Positions 35,331 to 44,409 of a stretch of 59,445 nt of DNA are shown here, piece by piece. Origin of the DNA: Bacteroidia bacterium (GTDB lineage: Bacteria > Bacteroidota > Bacteroidia > 2-12-FULL-35-15). Where the stretch lies: positions 1 to 59,445 of the forward strand of contig JAURXZ010000020.1 of the NCBI GenBank assembly GCA_030654175.1, given 5' to 3'. Each line of letters opens with the position of its first letter. The stretch's first letter is position 1. The position numbers and the translations under genes were made by a program. The notes beneath the pieces are model-generated. The model did not search any database. It saw only the letters and a program-made list of their open reading frames with translations, and was not told the DNA's origin.

Positions 35331-37559
35331 CTAATTCAACAATTTCCCCAAAGCATTATCAAACAATTCTTTCGCTTCAGCAACAGTTCCGAATGATTTT
35401 TCATCAATGATCATTTCTTTGCCGGTCACATCACCAAGGTATTCAAACTCTGCACGTGATGCCATCATCAGGTCAATGAATTTATCTTCGTCTGATTTTT
35501 TTACTGAAACGATCACACGGCTTTGTGCTTCACCAAATAAGAATGCATCTTTACGAATTTCTTCATCTGAGCTGATGTCAAAACCTAAACCGTTTGTCAT
35601 TGCACTTTCTAACAAAGTGATGAACAAACCACCATCGGCACAATCGTGAGCAGACTGGATAACACGTTCTTTAATGATCGTTTTTACTGCTTTTTGAACT
35701 TCATATTCTTCATCCAAATTAAATGCAGGAGGAGGGGTGTTTTTTATTTTGTGGTAGGAGTATAAATATTCTGATGAAGAGATATCATCTTTTGAACTTC
35801 CAATTAAATAGATCGAATCACCTTCGTTTTTAAAGTTCAGGGTCATGCGGTTTGTTTTATCTTCCAATACACCCAACATACCTATTGTAGGTGTTGGAAA
35901 CACAGGTCCTTCATAAGAGGATTGGTTGTAAAAACTAACATTCCCTCCCGTTACAGGAGTTTGAAATTTAATACAGGCAGCGCCCATTCCTTTGATCGTA
36001 TTTACAAATTGCCAATACACTTCAGGGTTATAAGGGTTACCAAAATTTAAACAATTGGTGATGGCAGAAGGTTCTCCACCACTGCAAACTATATTACGTG
36101 CAGCTTCCGAAACAGCAATAGCACAGCCTATTTCAGGGTCAGCATTTACGTAGCGGGCATTACAATCTACTTTTAATGCAATTGCTTTTTTTGTTCCTTT
36201 AATATTTATAATAGCAGCGTCTGAAGGAGCATTGGTGCTCATGTTTACAGTACCCACCATTGAATCGTATTGATTATACACCCACTGTTTGGATGCAATG
36301 TTTGGATGAGAAATTAAAAATTTAGAAACTTCTACCAGATCTTTTGGTACTTCAACACTTTCAATTTTAAATTTCTTTGATTCGGCATAATAAGCAGGTT
36401 CTTTGTGATCGCGGTGATATACCGGAGCGCCACCACCAAGCACTAAATCAAATGCAGGAACATCAGCAACCAGATCATCTCCAACAAAAAACTTAATGCG
36501 TTTTGTATCTGTTACCACACCTATCATTGCACAGTTAAGGTCCCATTTTTGAAATACTTTTTCTACTTCTTTTTCACGGCCTTTTTTTACTACTATCAAC
36601 ATACGTTCCTGTGATTCGGAAAGTAAAATTTCAAAAGGCTGCATGTTTGCCTGGCGGGTAGGAACTCTGTCTAACCAGATATCCATACCGTGTTCACCTT
36701 TGGCACTCATTTCGGAAGTAGAGCAGGTAATACCTGCTGCTCCCATATCCTGCATGCCAATAACGGCACCGGTTTTAATAACTTCTAAACTCGCTTCCAA
36801 TAATAATTTTTCCTGGAAAGGATCTCCCACCTGTACAGCAGGTAGATCTTTTGCGGAATCTTCTGTAATATCTGCGGAAGCAAACGTAGCACCGTGTATA
36901 CCATCTTTACCTGTTGCAGAACCTACAATAAACACAGGGTTTCCAACACCATACGAAGTTGCCGAAGCCGTTTCACCAACTTTTACAATTCCTGCACTCA
37001 TTGCATTTACTAATGGGTTCACGTTATAACATTCATCAAAAAACACTTCACCACCAACAGTAGGAATTCCGAATGCATTACCGTAATCACCAATTCCTTT
37101 TACAACACCTTTTACAAGCCATTTTGTACGATCTAATTTCAGGTCACCAAAACGTAAAGAATTTAATTGAGCGATAGGGCGTGCGCCCATTGTAAATATG
37201 TCGCGGTTGATCCCGCCCACACCTGTTGCAGCACCTTGATAGGGTTCTAATGCAGATGGATGATTGTGAGATTCTATTTTAAAGCAACAAGCAAGGCCAT
37301 CACCAATATCAACTAAACCGGCATTTTCTTCTCCTGCTTCAGCAAGGATATAAGGGCCTTTTTTTGGTAATTTTTTCAACCATACAATTGAATTTTTATA
37401 CGAACAATGTTCGCTCCACATTACCGAAAAGATACTTAACTCTGTAAAGTTAGGAGTACGGCCTAAGATCACCTTTATTTTTTCATACTCATCCGGTAAC
37501 AATCCTAATTTAGCGGCAGTTTCAACGGTAGTTAAATTTTCTTGTGCAGTTGTTGACAT
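35331..37559 (-). CDS. purL: Phosphoribosylformylglycinamidine synthase subunit PurL (small form)
   Basis: 742 residues, the size of the small PurL, which works with separate PurS and PurQ; the glutamine amidotransferase domain of large PurL is absent. Visible motifs: [13 protein letters not shown] near the N-terminus, [42 protein letters not shown] and, in the second half, [18 protein letters not shown] and [11 protein letters not shown]. It catalyses the ATP-dependent conversion of FGAR to FGAM in purine synthesis. A TAAATTTG box on the minus strand (37717-37724) may be its promoter, with a leader of about 150 nt containing a GTCATTCC repeat. Confidence 0.95.
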   Translation of the reverse strand: MSTTAQENLTTVETAAKLGLLPDEYEKIKVILGRTPNFTELSIFSVMWSEHCSYKNSIVWLKKLPKKGPYILAEAGEENAGLVDIGDGLACCFKIESHNHPSALEPYQGAATGVGGINRDIFTMGARPIAQLNSLRFGDLKLDRTKWLVKGVVKGIGDYGNAFGIPTVGGEVFFDECYNVNPLVNAMSAGIVKVGETASATSYGVGNPVFIVGSATGKDGIHGATFASADITEDSAKDLPAVQVGDPFQEKLLLEASLEVIKTGAVIGMQDMGAAGITCSTSEMSAKGEHGMDIWLDRVPTRQANMQPFEILLSESQERMLIVVKKGREKEVEKVFQKWDLNCAMIGVVTDTKRIKFFVGDDLVADVPAFDLVLGGGAPVYHRDHKEPAYYAESKKFKIESVEVPKDLVEVSKFLISHPNIASKQWVYNQYDSMVGTVNMSTNAPSDAAIINIKGTKKAIALKVDCNARYVNADPEIGCAIAVSEAARNIVCSGGEPSAITNCLNFGNPYNPEVYWQFVNTIKGMGAACIKFQTPVTGGNVSFYNQSSYEGPVFPTPTIGMLGVLEDKTNRMTLNFKNEGDSIYLIGSSKDDISSSEYLYSYHKIKNTPPPAFNLDEEYEVQKAVKTIIKERVIQSAHDCADGGLFITLLESAMTNGLGFDISSDEEIRKDAFLFGEAQSRVIVSVKKSDEDKFIDLMMASRAEFEYLGDVTGKEMIIDEKSFGTVAEAKELFDNALGKLLN

Positions 37560-37600
37560 GTTTTTTATTGTTGAATTTTATTTAAAAAATATTTTCTTCT

Positions 37601-37673
37601 GTCATTCCGGGGTCTTTACGAGGAATCTTGTTATTAATAAATGATTTTGTGAATGATAAACAAGATCCCTCCT
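37601..37673. repeat. GTCATTCC-type extragenic repeat
   Basis: Starts GTCATTCCGGGG and contains ATCTTGTT/AACAAGAT arms. Related sequences lie at 39746-39843, 41748-41809 and 50418-50500. Confidence 0.5.
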
Positions 37674-37829
37674 TTTTAATAATCTTAGGCTAATCCAAGA
37701 ATCCTCAAAAAGAACCCAAATTTAGTCAAATCCGCTCAATTGGGCTTCATATTTTATTTTGAATTTTCAACATTTTTGAATAATGGCAATTGTGTTAAAA
37801 AAGTACTTACCATTCAGATTTAAGGAATA

Positions 37830-37951
37830 GAACGCAGATGACGCTGATTATTTATGATTAAGGATGATTTTTGTTGGTTTTTATGATAAAATTTAGGATT
37901 TAAGTGGGTTTTATCAGAATTCATCATAAATAATCTGCATCATCTGCGTTC
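37830..37951. repeat. CGCAGATGA-type long inverted repeat
   Basis: Arms of 29 bp: GAACGCAGATGACGCTGATT... (37830-37858) against ...AATCTGCATCATCTGCGTTC (37923-37951), with about three mismatches. Same style as 3771-3834. Confidence 0.7.
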
Positions 37952-37998
37952 CATGTCAACTCCAGAAATTATCAAAATCGCTTATCCGATAATTTTTC

Positions 37999-38006
37999 TA
38001 TTTTTG
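37999..38006 (+). promoter_or_regulatory. -7 box of the permease gene
   Basis: TATTTTTG, 25 bp before ATG 38031. It argues against the upstream in-frame ATG at 37953, which lies before the promoter. Confidence 0.45.
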
Positions 38007-38030
38007 CTCAAGCATCAAAAAAAAACAATT

Positions 38031-39707
38031 ATGAGTTTCAAAAGTTTATTCCGTAAAAAATCAACTACTGTAATTTTAAGCCAGGGTGGTGATGGAGAGC
38101 ATACCTCTCTTAATAAAGTATTATCTGTTCGGGATCTGACTTTTTTTGGAATTGCTGCTATCATTGGTGGTGGTACTTTTAGTGCAATCGGTAACGCTTG
38201 TTTTTCAGGTGGTCCGGGAGTAATATTATTATACATTATCTGTGCGATTGCATGTGGCTTTACAGCCATGTGTTATGCAGAATTTGCGGCCCGTGTACCT
38301 GTTTCAGGAAGCGCCTATACGTATGCTTATGTTTCTTTTGGTGAACTGTTCGCCTGGATAATCGGCTGGGCATTATTAATGGAATATTCCATTGGTAATA
38401 TATACATCGCATTTTCCTGGAGTGGTTACTTTACCAATCTTTTAGATGGTTTTGGAATGCATTTACCCGAATGGCTGACCATTAATTATAAAGCATCTCA
38501 TCTGGCATTTAATGATGCTAAAATAGGGGAGGGCTTAACCGCCTGGAATACTGCTCCACAAATTGGAGGACTTCGCATTATTTTTGATCTTCCGGCTGTA
38601 TTGGTAAATGTGTTTATAACATGGCTCGTATATAAGGGTACTAAGGAATCCAGGAACATAAGTAATTTAATGGTTACCATCAAATTGGCTGTTATAGTGT
38701 TGATAATAGTTGTAGGGCTGTTTTATATTGATATTGAAAACTGGACCCCTTTTATGCCGAATGGATTTGGAGGAGTAATGGCTGGGGTATCTGCTGTTTT
38801 CTTTGCTTACATTGGTTTTGACGCTGTATCCACACTTGCTGAAGAATGTAAAAATCCACAGCGCGATCTGCCACGGGGGATGATCTATTCTCTTATTATT
38901 TGCACTATCGTGTATATCATTTTAGCGCTTGTACTTACCGGTATGGTTTCTTATTCTTTATTAGGAGTGACAGATCCTTTGGCCGAAATATTTAAAATAA
39001 AAGGTGTAAAATGGATGATGTTCATTGTTTCTATTGCAGCAGTTGTAGCCATGACAAGTGTATTGATCGTTTTTCAAATGGGGCAACCACGTATCTGGAT
39101 GACCATGAGCAGAGATGGTCTTTTGCCGAAACGGTTCTCTTCCATTCATCCGAAATATAAAACTCCGGGATTTGCTACCATAATTACTGGTTTTGTGGTT
39201 GGAGTTCCCATGTTTTTTACAGACGAAAATTTCATTCTTGATTTTACCAGTATAGGTACATTGTTTGCATTTGTGCTTGTTTGCGGAGGAGTGCTGATGC
39301 TTCCTGCACAAAAAAAGGATGAAAATAGTGAGGAAACAAAAGGGAAGTTCCGTATGCCTTATATCAACGCGAAGTGGATATTCCCGGCAATTATTTTAGT
39401 CGCTTTTACTTCCGTTTTTTATTTCATTCCCGATTTTTTCAGTTCTAAATTTACATTCACATCCGATACTATTGGTGGTAATTTGCCCATGCTTGTGTTT
39501 TTTATTTTATGTATTGTTATCGCTGTTCTATCCTTTACAAAAAAGCTCTCTCTAATTCCTGTATTGGGATTGATCTCCTGCTGTTATTTACTAACGGGAA
39601 TGGCACCATCAAATTGGATATGGTTTTCCATCTGGCTTGCAGTTGGCTTAGTGGTTTATTTTTTATACAGCTACAAAAACAGTAACCTGGCAAAAAATAA
39701 GGAGTAA
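38031..39707 (+). CDS. APC-superfamily amino acid permease (cationic amino acid transporter type)
   Basis: 558 residues from ATG 38031 (MSFKSLFRKK). Twelve to fourteen membrane helices. Family marks: LTFFGIAAIIGGGTFSAIG (helix 1 with the unwound GGG substrate site), GFTAMCYAEFAARVPVSGSAYTYAYVSFGE, FFAYIGFDAVSTLAEECKNPQRDLPRGM and a QPRIWMTMSRDGLLPKRFS loop. This is the CAT-like branch of the APC family, importing amino acids by proton coupling or exchange; the specificity is not readable. Inner membrane. Monocistronic, between two repeat elements. Confidence 0.92.
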   Translation: MSFKSLFRKKSTTVILSQGGDGEHTSLNKVLSVRDLTFFGIAAIIGGGTFSAIGNACFSGGPGVILLYIICAIACGFTAMCYAEFAARVPVSGSAYTYAYVSFGELFAWIIGWALLMEYSIGNIYIAFSWSGYFTNLLDGFGMHLPEWLTINYKASHLAFNDAKIGEGLTAWNTAPQIGGLRIIFDLPAVLVNVFITWLVYKGTKESRNISNLMVTIKLAVIVLIIVVGLFYIDIENWTPFMPNGFGGVMAGVSAVFFAYIGFDAVSTLAEECKNPQRDLPRGMIYSLIICTIVYIILALVLTGMVSYSLLGVTDPLAEIFKIKGVKWMMFIVSIAAVVAMTSVLIVFQMGQPRIWMTMSRDGLLPKRFSSIHPKYKTPGFATIITGFVVGVPMFFTDENFILDFTSIGTLFAFVLVCGGVLMLPAQKKDENSEETKGKFRMPYINAKWIFPAIILVAFTSVFYFIPDFFSSKFTFTSDTIGGNLPMLVFFILCIVIAVLSFTKKLSLIPVLGLISCCYLLTGMAPSNWIWFSIWLAVGLVVYFLYSYKNSNLAKNKE

Positions 39708-39745
39708 GAATTATTAATGTTAAGTTAATTGTAAAATGACGTAAA

Positions 39746-39843
39746 AAGTCATGCTGAGCAAAGTAGAAGCATCTTGTAAATCAATTAAAAGATTCCTCCA
39801 CGTGTAGTTTATCCTGAGCTTAGCCGAAGGGGAGGAATGACTT
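39746..39843. repeat. GTCATGC/GGAATGAC extragenic repeat
   Basis: AAGTCAT (39746-39752) and ATGACTT (39837-39843) are terminal inverted repeats around GCTGAGCAAAGTAGAAGCATCT and CCTGAGCTTAGCCGAAGG. It lies between the permease and phaC, which converge here. No terminator is obvious. Confidence 0.55.
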
Positions 39844-39880
39844 CAAAATAAATTTAACTTATCAATAGTTACTTTTAGAT

Positions 39881-41653
39881 CTAACCGGAAAAGTTTTCTT
39901 CGCAACATACTTCAAATACGTAGTTTCCGGGGGCGGCTATAAGTTCAGGGAATTCGGAATTCCCCAATTGTTTTTTTGCAGCAATTAATTTCCCTGATTT
40001 TTTTGCAAGCCAATTGCTCCAGGGTAGCCACCAGCTGCCCTCATGGCTTGTAGCTGTTCTCTGCCACTCATCATAACCCTCATCTAAAATTCCGCCCATC
40101 TTATATCCGTATTTGTTTTTTGATGGAGGGTTTACAACTCCCATTATATGGCCGGAATCCCCCAAAAGATATTCTACAGGTCCTTTTAAAATTTCAGTGG
40201 TAGTAAAGGCTGTTTTTGCCGGTGAGATATGATCTTCCTTCATCCCTATAACAAAAGCGGGCGTTTTTATTTTAAATAAATTTATAGGAACCCCGCAAAT
40301 ATTAATTGCATTTCTTTTGCTTAGTTTATTTTCTAGTACCAATTGCCTCATGTAAAATACATACATTCCAGCCGGCAAATTTGTATTGTCATTTGTCCAT
40401 TCCATAACATCAAAGGGAGGCGGGCTTTTTCCTTCAAGGTAATTGTTTACCACATAATACCAGATAAGATCTTTGTCACGGATAAGATTAAATGCTTTTT
40501 CCATTGTTCTTCCGGGCATTACGCCTCCTTGAAGAATGTCACCTCTCTCCAGTTTTCTTACCAAAGCTTCTTCAATTACATCACCCATTGGGCCAATATC
40601 TGTGAAATCGAGCATAGAGGCCAGGAAGGTAGCAGAATTTACAATATCTTGCTTTCTGGTAGTTAATATGGCAAGCGCTATACTCAAAATTGTTCCTCCA
40701 ATGCAATAACCTAGCGTGTTTATTTTTTCGACACCCGTAATTTTTCGTACTACATCAATTGCTTTTAAAACACCTGTTTCAACATAATCATCTAACTTCA
40801 GGTGCCCCATTTGGGAAGTCGGATTTTTCCAGGAAATAATAAACACAGTAAATCCTTGTTCAACGTAATACCGGATAAAAGAATTATTTTTCTGAAGATC
40901 TAATATGTAATATTTATTTATCCATGCGGGGATGATCAGTAAAGGAATAGAATGAACCTCTTTGGAAAGGGGCGCATATTGAATAATTTCAATCAATTCA
41001 TTTCTATATACTACCGATCCTTTTGTGATGGCAAGGTTTTCTCCAACTTTGAAAGTTACATCATCCGATTGAGTGATCCTGTGATTCCGGATATCTTTCA
41101 TCAGGTTTTTAAACCCTTCTGTTATGCTTGCCCCATTTGTTTCCTTGGCTATTTTTAAGGCTTCCGGATTTGTTAGTAAAAAGTTAGAGGGGGAAAGGGC
41201 ATCAAGATATTGCTTGGTGTAAAAATTAAGTTTTCTCTTTCTATATTTATCCAGCTCCAATTCATTTATGATATTGAAAAACATTTGAGAAGTGAGGAGG
41301 TAGTTTTGTTTCAGAAAATCAAAATAAGTTTCATTCCATTCCGGAGCATTAAATCTTTTATCATTTTTTTCGGGAGTAATTAATGGAGAATCCTTTTCCC
41401 ATGCTCCATTCACCAAGCGCATCCAAAGTTGCTGCTGATTTTGAATTAACCGGAAATAATTTTTTTGAATTTTGAAAATTTCTTTTTCACTTGTAAATAT
41501 TTTTATTGCAAAATGTAAATAAGTACGTGCCAGATCCTTTTCATCGTGGATAATGCCATGGGAGTTGTCAACTAAATATTTTGCAACTGTTTCATTCGTT
41601 TTTATCAGATCATTGATAACAGATGGGCCAGTGAGATAGTTCGAATTTGACAT
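39881..41653 (-). CDS. phaC: Poly(3-hydroxyalkanoate) synthase, class I-like
   Basis: 590 residues, the size of class I PhaC. The N-terminal PhaC_N region (about 60-240; DALSPSNFLLTNPEAL) precedes an alpha/beta-hydrolase core with the lipase-like box GYCIGG (nucleophile Cys317), FIISWKNP, GMKEDHISP (catalytic Asp) and GDSGHIMGVVNPP (catalytic His). It polymerises hydroxyacyl-CoA into storage granules. phaA and phaB are not in the window; the crotonase and acyl-CoA ligase elsewhere might feed it, but this is not shown. The gene upstream on the same strand encodes a candidate phasin, with 239 bp between them that hold a large hairpin element. Confidence 0.93.
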   Translation of the reverse strand: MSNSNYLTGPSVINDLIKTNETVAKYLVDNSHGIIHDEKDLARTYLHFAIKIFTSEKEIFKIQKNYFRLIQNQQQLWMRLVNGAWEKDSPLITPEKNDKRFNAPEWNETYFDFLKQNYLLTSQMFFNIINELELDKYRKRKLNFYTKQYLDALSPSNFLLTNPEALKIAKETNGASITEGFKNLMKDIRNHRITQSDDVTFKVGENLAITKGSVVYRNELIEIIQYAPLSKEVHSIPLLIIPAWINKYYILDLQKNNSFIRYYVEQGFTVFIISWKNPTSQMGHLKLDDYVETGVLKAIDVVRKITGVEKINTLGYCIGGTILSIALAILTTRKQDIVNSATFLASMLDFTDIGPMGDVIEEALVRKLERGDILQGGVMPGRTMEKAFNLIRDKDLIWYYVVNNYLEGKSPPPFDVMEWTNDNTNLPAGMYVFYMRQLVLENKLSKRNAINICGVPINLFKIKTPAFVIGMKEDHISPAKTAFTTTEILKGPVEYLLGDSGHIMGVVNPPSKNKYGYKMGGILDEGYDEWQRTATSHEGSWWLPWSNWLAKKSGKLIAAKKQLGNSEFPELIAAPGNYVFEVCCEENFSG

Positions 41654-41710
41654 CTTATAATTTAAAATATGAAAATATTTTTTTCAATTTATTGGAGACT
41701 GTTTAAATTA

Positions 41711-41873
41711 GACTTTATATAAGTTAAATCGTTACGGTAATCAGCAGCACTTTCTCGACAAGCTCGAAATGGCCATGTGCGCGGCCATTTCGAGCTTGTC
41801 GAGAAAGTGTTTGTAAGCATTTTAACCCTCAATTTCGCTGTAAACTTATAATGTATTTTAACTTATATAAGTC
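41711..41873. repeat. Nested palindrome: 27-bp perfect hairpin inside terminal inverted repeats
   Basis: The inner arms 41748-41774 and 41783-41809 are perfectly complementary over 27 bp (CACTTTCTCGACAAGC... / ...GCTTGTCGAGAAAGTG) around an 8-nt loop. The outer arms GACTTTATATAAGTTAAAT (41711-41729) and ATTTTAACTTATATAAGTC (41855-41873) are also inverted. MITE-like; no target duplication is evident. Confidence 0.85.
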
Positions 41874-41892
41874 TTCTTAATTCATCAATATT

Positions 41893-42594
41893 TTACTTTT
41901 TATGATTTGTCACAGTTTCTTTTTTTGTTTCTTTCGCTGTTTTCTCATGAGTTTCTTTTGATTCTTTTTTTGAAACTTTGCTCATTGCGCCCATTAGATC
42001 AGACCAAAGCGTTAGATTTGACTTCAGGGTAGCATCCATCTGGGTATTGATTTCTTCCCACATTTTTTTATTATTTGGCTTTAAAATACTTTTGAAAGTG
42101 TCTAAAGAGGAATCCAAATTTGCTTTCATACTATTGTTTAATAGCTCGATCATGTGAGAATAATCGAAAGATGTTCCTTTCGTGTTTTTTTCTAAAGCTT
42201 CAAAAAAATAATTATTTAATTCTTTCATTTTATAAATTTGTTTCTCATAATTTTCAGTAACCATTTCAAAAATTTTATCTGAATAATTATTTATTTCTTT
42301 TTCTTTATAAAATGAACCTGTAAAGAATGAGGTCATTCTTTTGGTCAGATCTGAATACATTTCCATGTTTTTCTCAAAAAGATCGGAATTGCTTTTAAAA
42401 AATTTCGCAGTTAAAAAATCATCGCTGAAAGCAGTTTTTTCATTAGAAAACGGAACTGCAATAAGTTGGTTATACATTTTAGCAGAAACTTCCATTTGTT
42501 TTTTTAATGTTTCATTCATTGCCTCTGTAATGTTATTATAAAGAGCTTCTGAACTTTTTGCATGGCCATTTCCGGACCCGAAATTATTTCTCAT
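41893..42594 (-). CDS. Candidate phasin / PHA-granule-associated protein
   Basis: 233 residues from ATG 42594 (MRNNFGSGNGHAKSS); an in-frame extension to 42648 lacks support. All-helical and amphipathic over about 15-200: SEALYNNITEAMNETLKKQMEVSAKMYNQ, ENMEMYSDLTKRMTSFF, NYEKQIYKMKELNNYFFEAL. The tail (about 205-233) is very basic and Lys/Thr/Glu-rich (KKESKETHEKTAKETKKE), like the nucleic-acid-binding tails of PhaF-type phasins. No signal peptide or membrane helix. I do not match it to a named family. The function is inferred from the fold type and from being directly upstream of phaC on the same strand. A PhaE-like synthase subunit is the alternative. Confidence 0.6.
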   Translation of the reverse strand: MRNNFGSGNGHAKSSEALYNNITEAMNETLKKQMEVSAKMYNQLIAVPFSNEKTAFSDDFLTAKFFKSNSDLFEKNMEMYSDLTKRMTSFFTGSFYKEKEINNYSDKIFEMVTENYEKQIYKMKELNNYFFEALEKNTKGTSFDYSHMIELLNNSMKANLDSSLDTFKSILKPNNKKMWEEINTQMDATLKSNLTLWSDLMGAMSKVSKKESKETHEKTAKETKKETVTNHKK

Positions 42595-42985
42595 TTTTTT
42601 AGGTTTTAAATTATTAACGATGTTTTTATATACGCTTAAAAAAATCATGCCGTTTGTTTCATCATGCCGGAATTAATTACCTATAATTTTTGTTTTCTTA
42701 ATAAATCAGGCTCATTTGCAATTCAAAAAGCTGAATTAAATGAAAAATATTTTTTAAAAAATCCGAAGAAAAAAATGGGGAAATTTTGTCCCATTTAAAG
42801 GAAAACAGTACTATGTATACCGGTTTTGGATTTTAGTCCGGAATTCAATAATAATATATCGTTAAAGAATTCTTCTGGATCGGGTCTGTGAATTGCGCAT
42901 AAAAAAGTATCTTAAAACGTTTGTATTACGTATTTTTGTAGTCAGATATGAATAATCAAATCATTTCCGTTGGTGATGATTAAAT
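42595..42985. other. Divergent intergenic region
   Basis: AT-rich, with no gene or repeat recognised. It contains a TATTTTTG box on the plus strand at 42931-42938 that probably serves the barrel gene at 42986. Confidence 0.4.
42931..42938 (+). promoter_or_regulatory. -7 box of the outer membrane barrel gene
   Basis: TATTTTTG, 48 bp before ATG 42986. -33 unclear. Confidence 0.4.
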
Positions 42986-43735
42986 ATGATTAATGATCCG
43001 GTGAGAAAAATAAAAAAAATAGTAGCCATTATTTTTTATGCTTTGAGCATTCCGATCTTATATGCCCAAGACCCAGGTGATTTCCGTAAAGGCGCAATAA
43101 AAAGTCGGTTGAGCGTGGCGCCTGTTATGTCATTTTATAAAAATCATCCGGAACATACTGTCGATACTAAAGCGAAGGGCGGTTTTTGCGCATCTTACAA
43201 AAGCGAAATTTTATTGGGCCGAAAAGTTAGTTTTATAGTTGGAATAGAATATTTTAATCAGGGTTTAACTTTCAGGGGCTATTATTCTGCACCGGGCAAT
43301 ACTTATTTGTTTGATAAAACCTTTGCATATACTCATGATGTGAGGATGCAGGAAATACAGATGCCTATCGGTTTTAAAAAAGCATTCAATTATGAGAAGG
43401 ATAATTTTTATACTCCTTATTACTTCGGTGGTGTAGGTGCCCGCTACCTCTTCAAGTCATATTATGTGATAATAAATGATTCTACCGAAAATGTTGTTTA
43501 TGATGGTAAAGGCAGCATGGAATTTGAGCACCATGTTGTTGCAAAAGCGATAAATGCTTTTGCTTATGGAGGATTAGGAGCTCAATATAATTTGCGTACT
43601 TCCGGAAAGGCTATTTTTATTGATCTGACTTATAAATATGGTATTTCCCGTTTACACTATGAAGGTTATCAAAAATCGAATAATTTGAATATTAAAGAAT
43701 CGCATTTTTCATTTAGTATTGGATTAAAATTTTAA
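42986..43735 (+). CDS. Outer membrane beta-barrel protein (porin-like)
   Basis: 249 residues. The signal peptide ends ILYAQ (about residue 28). The mature part alternates short strands with turns (FIVGIEYFNQGLTF; MPIGFKKAF; PYYFGGVGARYLF; FAYGGLGAQYNL; IDLTYKYGISRLHY) and ends in a canonical outer membrane strand, HFSFSIGLKF. This resembles the 8-stranded outer-membrane-beta-barrel/PorT-like families of Bacteroidota. The function is unknown. The CAP gene follows 44 bp later, probably in the same transcript. Confidence 0.8.
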   Translation: MINDPVRKIKKIVAIIFYALSIPILYAQDPGDFRKGAIKSRLSVAPVMSFYKNHPEHTVDTKAKGGFCASYKSEILLGRKVSFIVGIEYFNQGLTFRGYYSAPGNTYLFDKTFAYTHDVRMQEIQMPIGFKKAFNYEKDNFYTPYYFGGVGARYLFKSYYVIINDSTENVVYDGKGSMEFEHHVVAKAINAFAYGGLGAQYNLRTSGKAIFIDLTYKYGISRLHYEGYQKSNNLNIKESHFSFSIGLKF

Positions 43736-43779
43736 CGCAAGTACAATTATATTGTGCTTACTAACGTTATTTTCTTCAA

Positions 43780-44409
43780 ATGGGGCTACTTTCTAAAATA
43801 ATTTTCACACTTGTATTTCTTAGTTTTTCAATTAAAACAGTTTTTGCTCAAAAGGCATGGACTCCTGAAATGGTTGAAAAGGCTAATACTGCGAAAAATA
43901 TTGACTATTTAACTGAAGAAGAAAAGTTGGTGGTTTTTTATTGCAATTTGGTAAGAATGAATCCACCGTTATTTATGGATACCTACGCAAAAAAATATAT
44001 CGATTCCACTAAAAATAACACGAGCTTCACAAAATCTTTGATCAAAACACTTGGTAAAACAGAAAACATGGAGGTGCTTTACCCTTCCAAAAAGTTATTT
44101 GTAATAGCAAAAGCGCATGCAAGTGATTTTGGTAAGAGCGGTGGAATGGGACATGGGAACTTCAAAAAAAGATTTGAAAAATATGGTAGAGAATGTAATT
44201 GTGAAGTTGGTGAAAATTGTGATTATGGTTATAGCAAAGCATTGGATATTACGATGAGACTATTGATAGATGAAAAGATAAGTAATCTGGCCCATCGCAA
44301 AAATATATTAAATCCAAACTATAAAAATAGTGGCGTATCTATTATGAAGCACAAAAAATACAGCTGGCATTGTGTAATTGATTATAGTGCGAATTCAGCA
44401 ACTGATTAA
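43780..44409 (+). CDS. Secreted CAP-domain (SCP/PR1-like) protein
   Basis: 209 residues. Signal peptide to VFAQ (residue 24), then a CAP domain: EEEKLVVFYCNLVRMNP (helix 1), LFVIAKAHASDFGKSGGMGHG with the His pair, ENCDYGYSKALDITMRLLID, AHRKNILNPNYKNSGVSIM and a final WHCVIDYS strand. The conserved His/Glu cavity residues of the family appear present. Bacterial CAP proteins are exported and mostly of unknown function. The last 4 bp overlap the stop of the convergent AAA ATPase gene. Confidence 0.88.
   Translation: MGLLSKIIFTLVFLSFSIKTVFAQKAWTPEMVEKANTAKNIDYLTEEEKLVVFYCNLVRMNPPLFMDTYAKKYIDSTKNNTSFTKSLIKTLGKTENMEVLYPSKKLFVIAKAHASDFGKSGGMGHGNFKKRFEKYGRECNCEVGENCDYGYSKALDITMRLLIDEKISNLAHRKNILNPNYKNSGVSIMKHKKYSWHCVIDYSANSATD

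Noticed and set aside
37953-38030. Upstream ATG for the permease
   Set aside because: It lies before a TATTTTTG box, and its first codons follow directly on an inverted-repeat arm; ATG 38031 gives the normal permease N-terminus.
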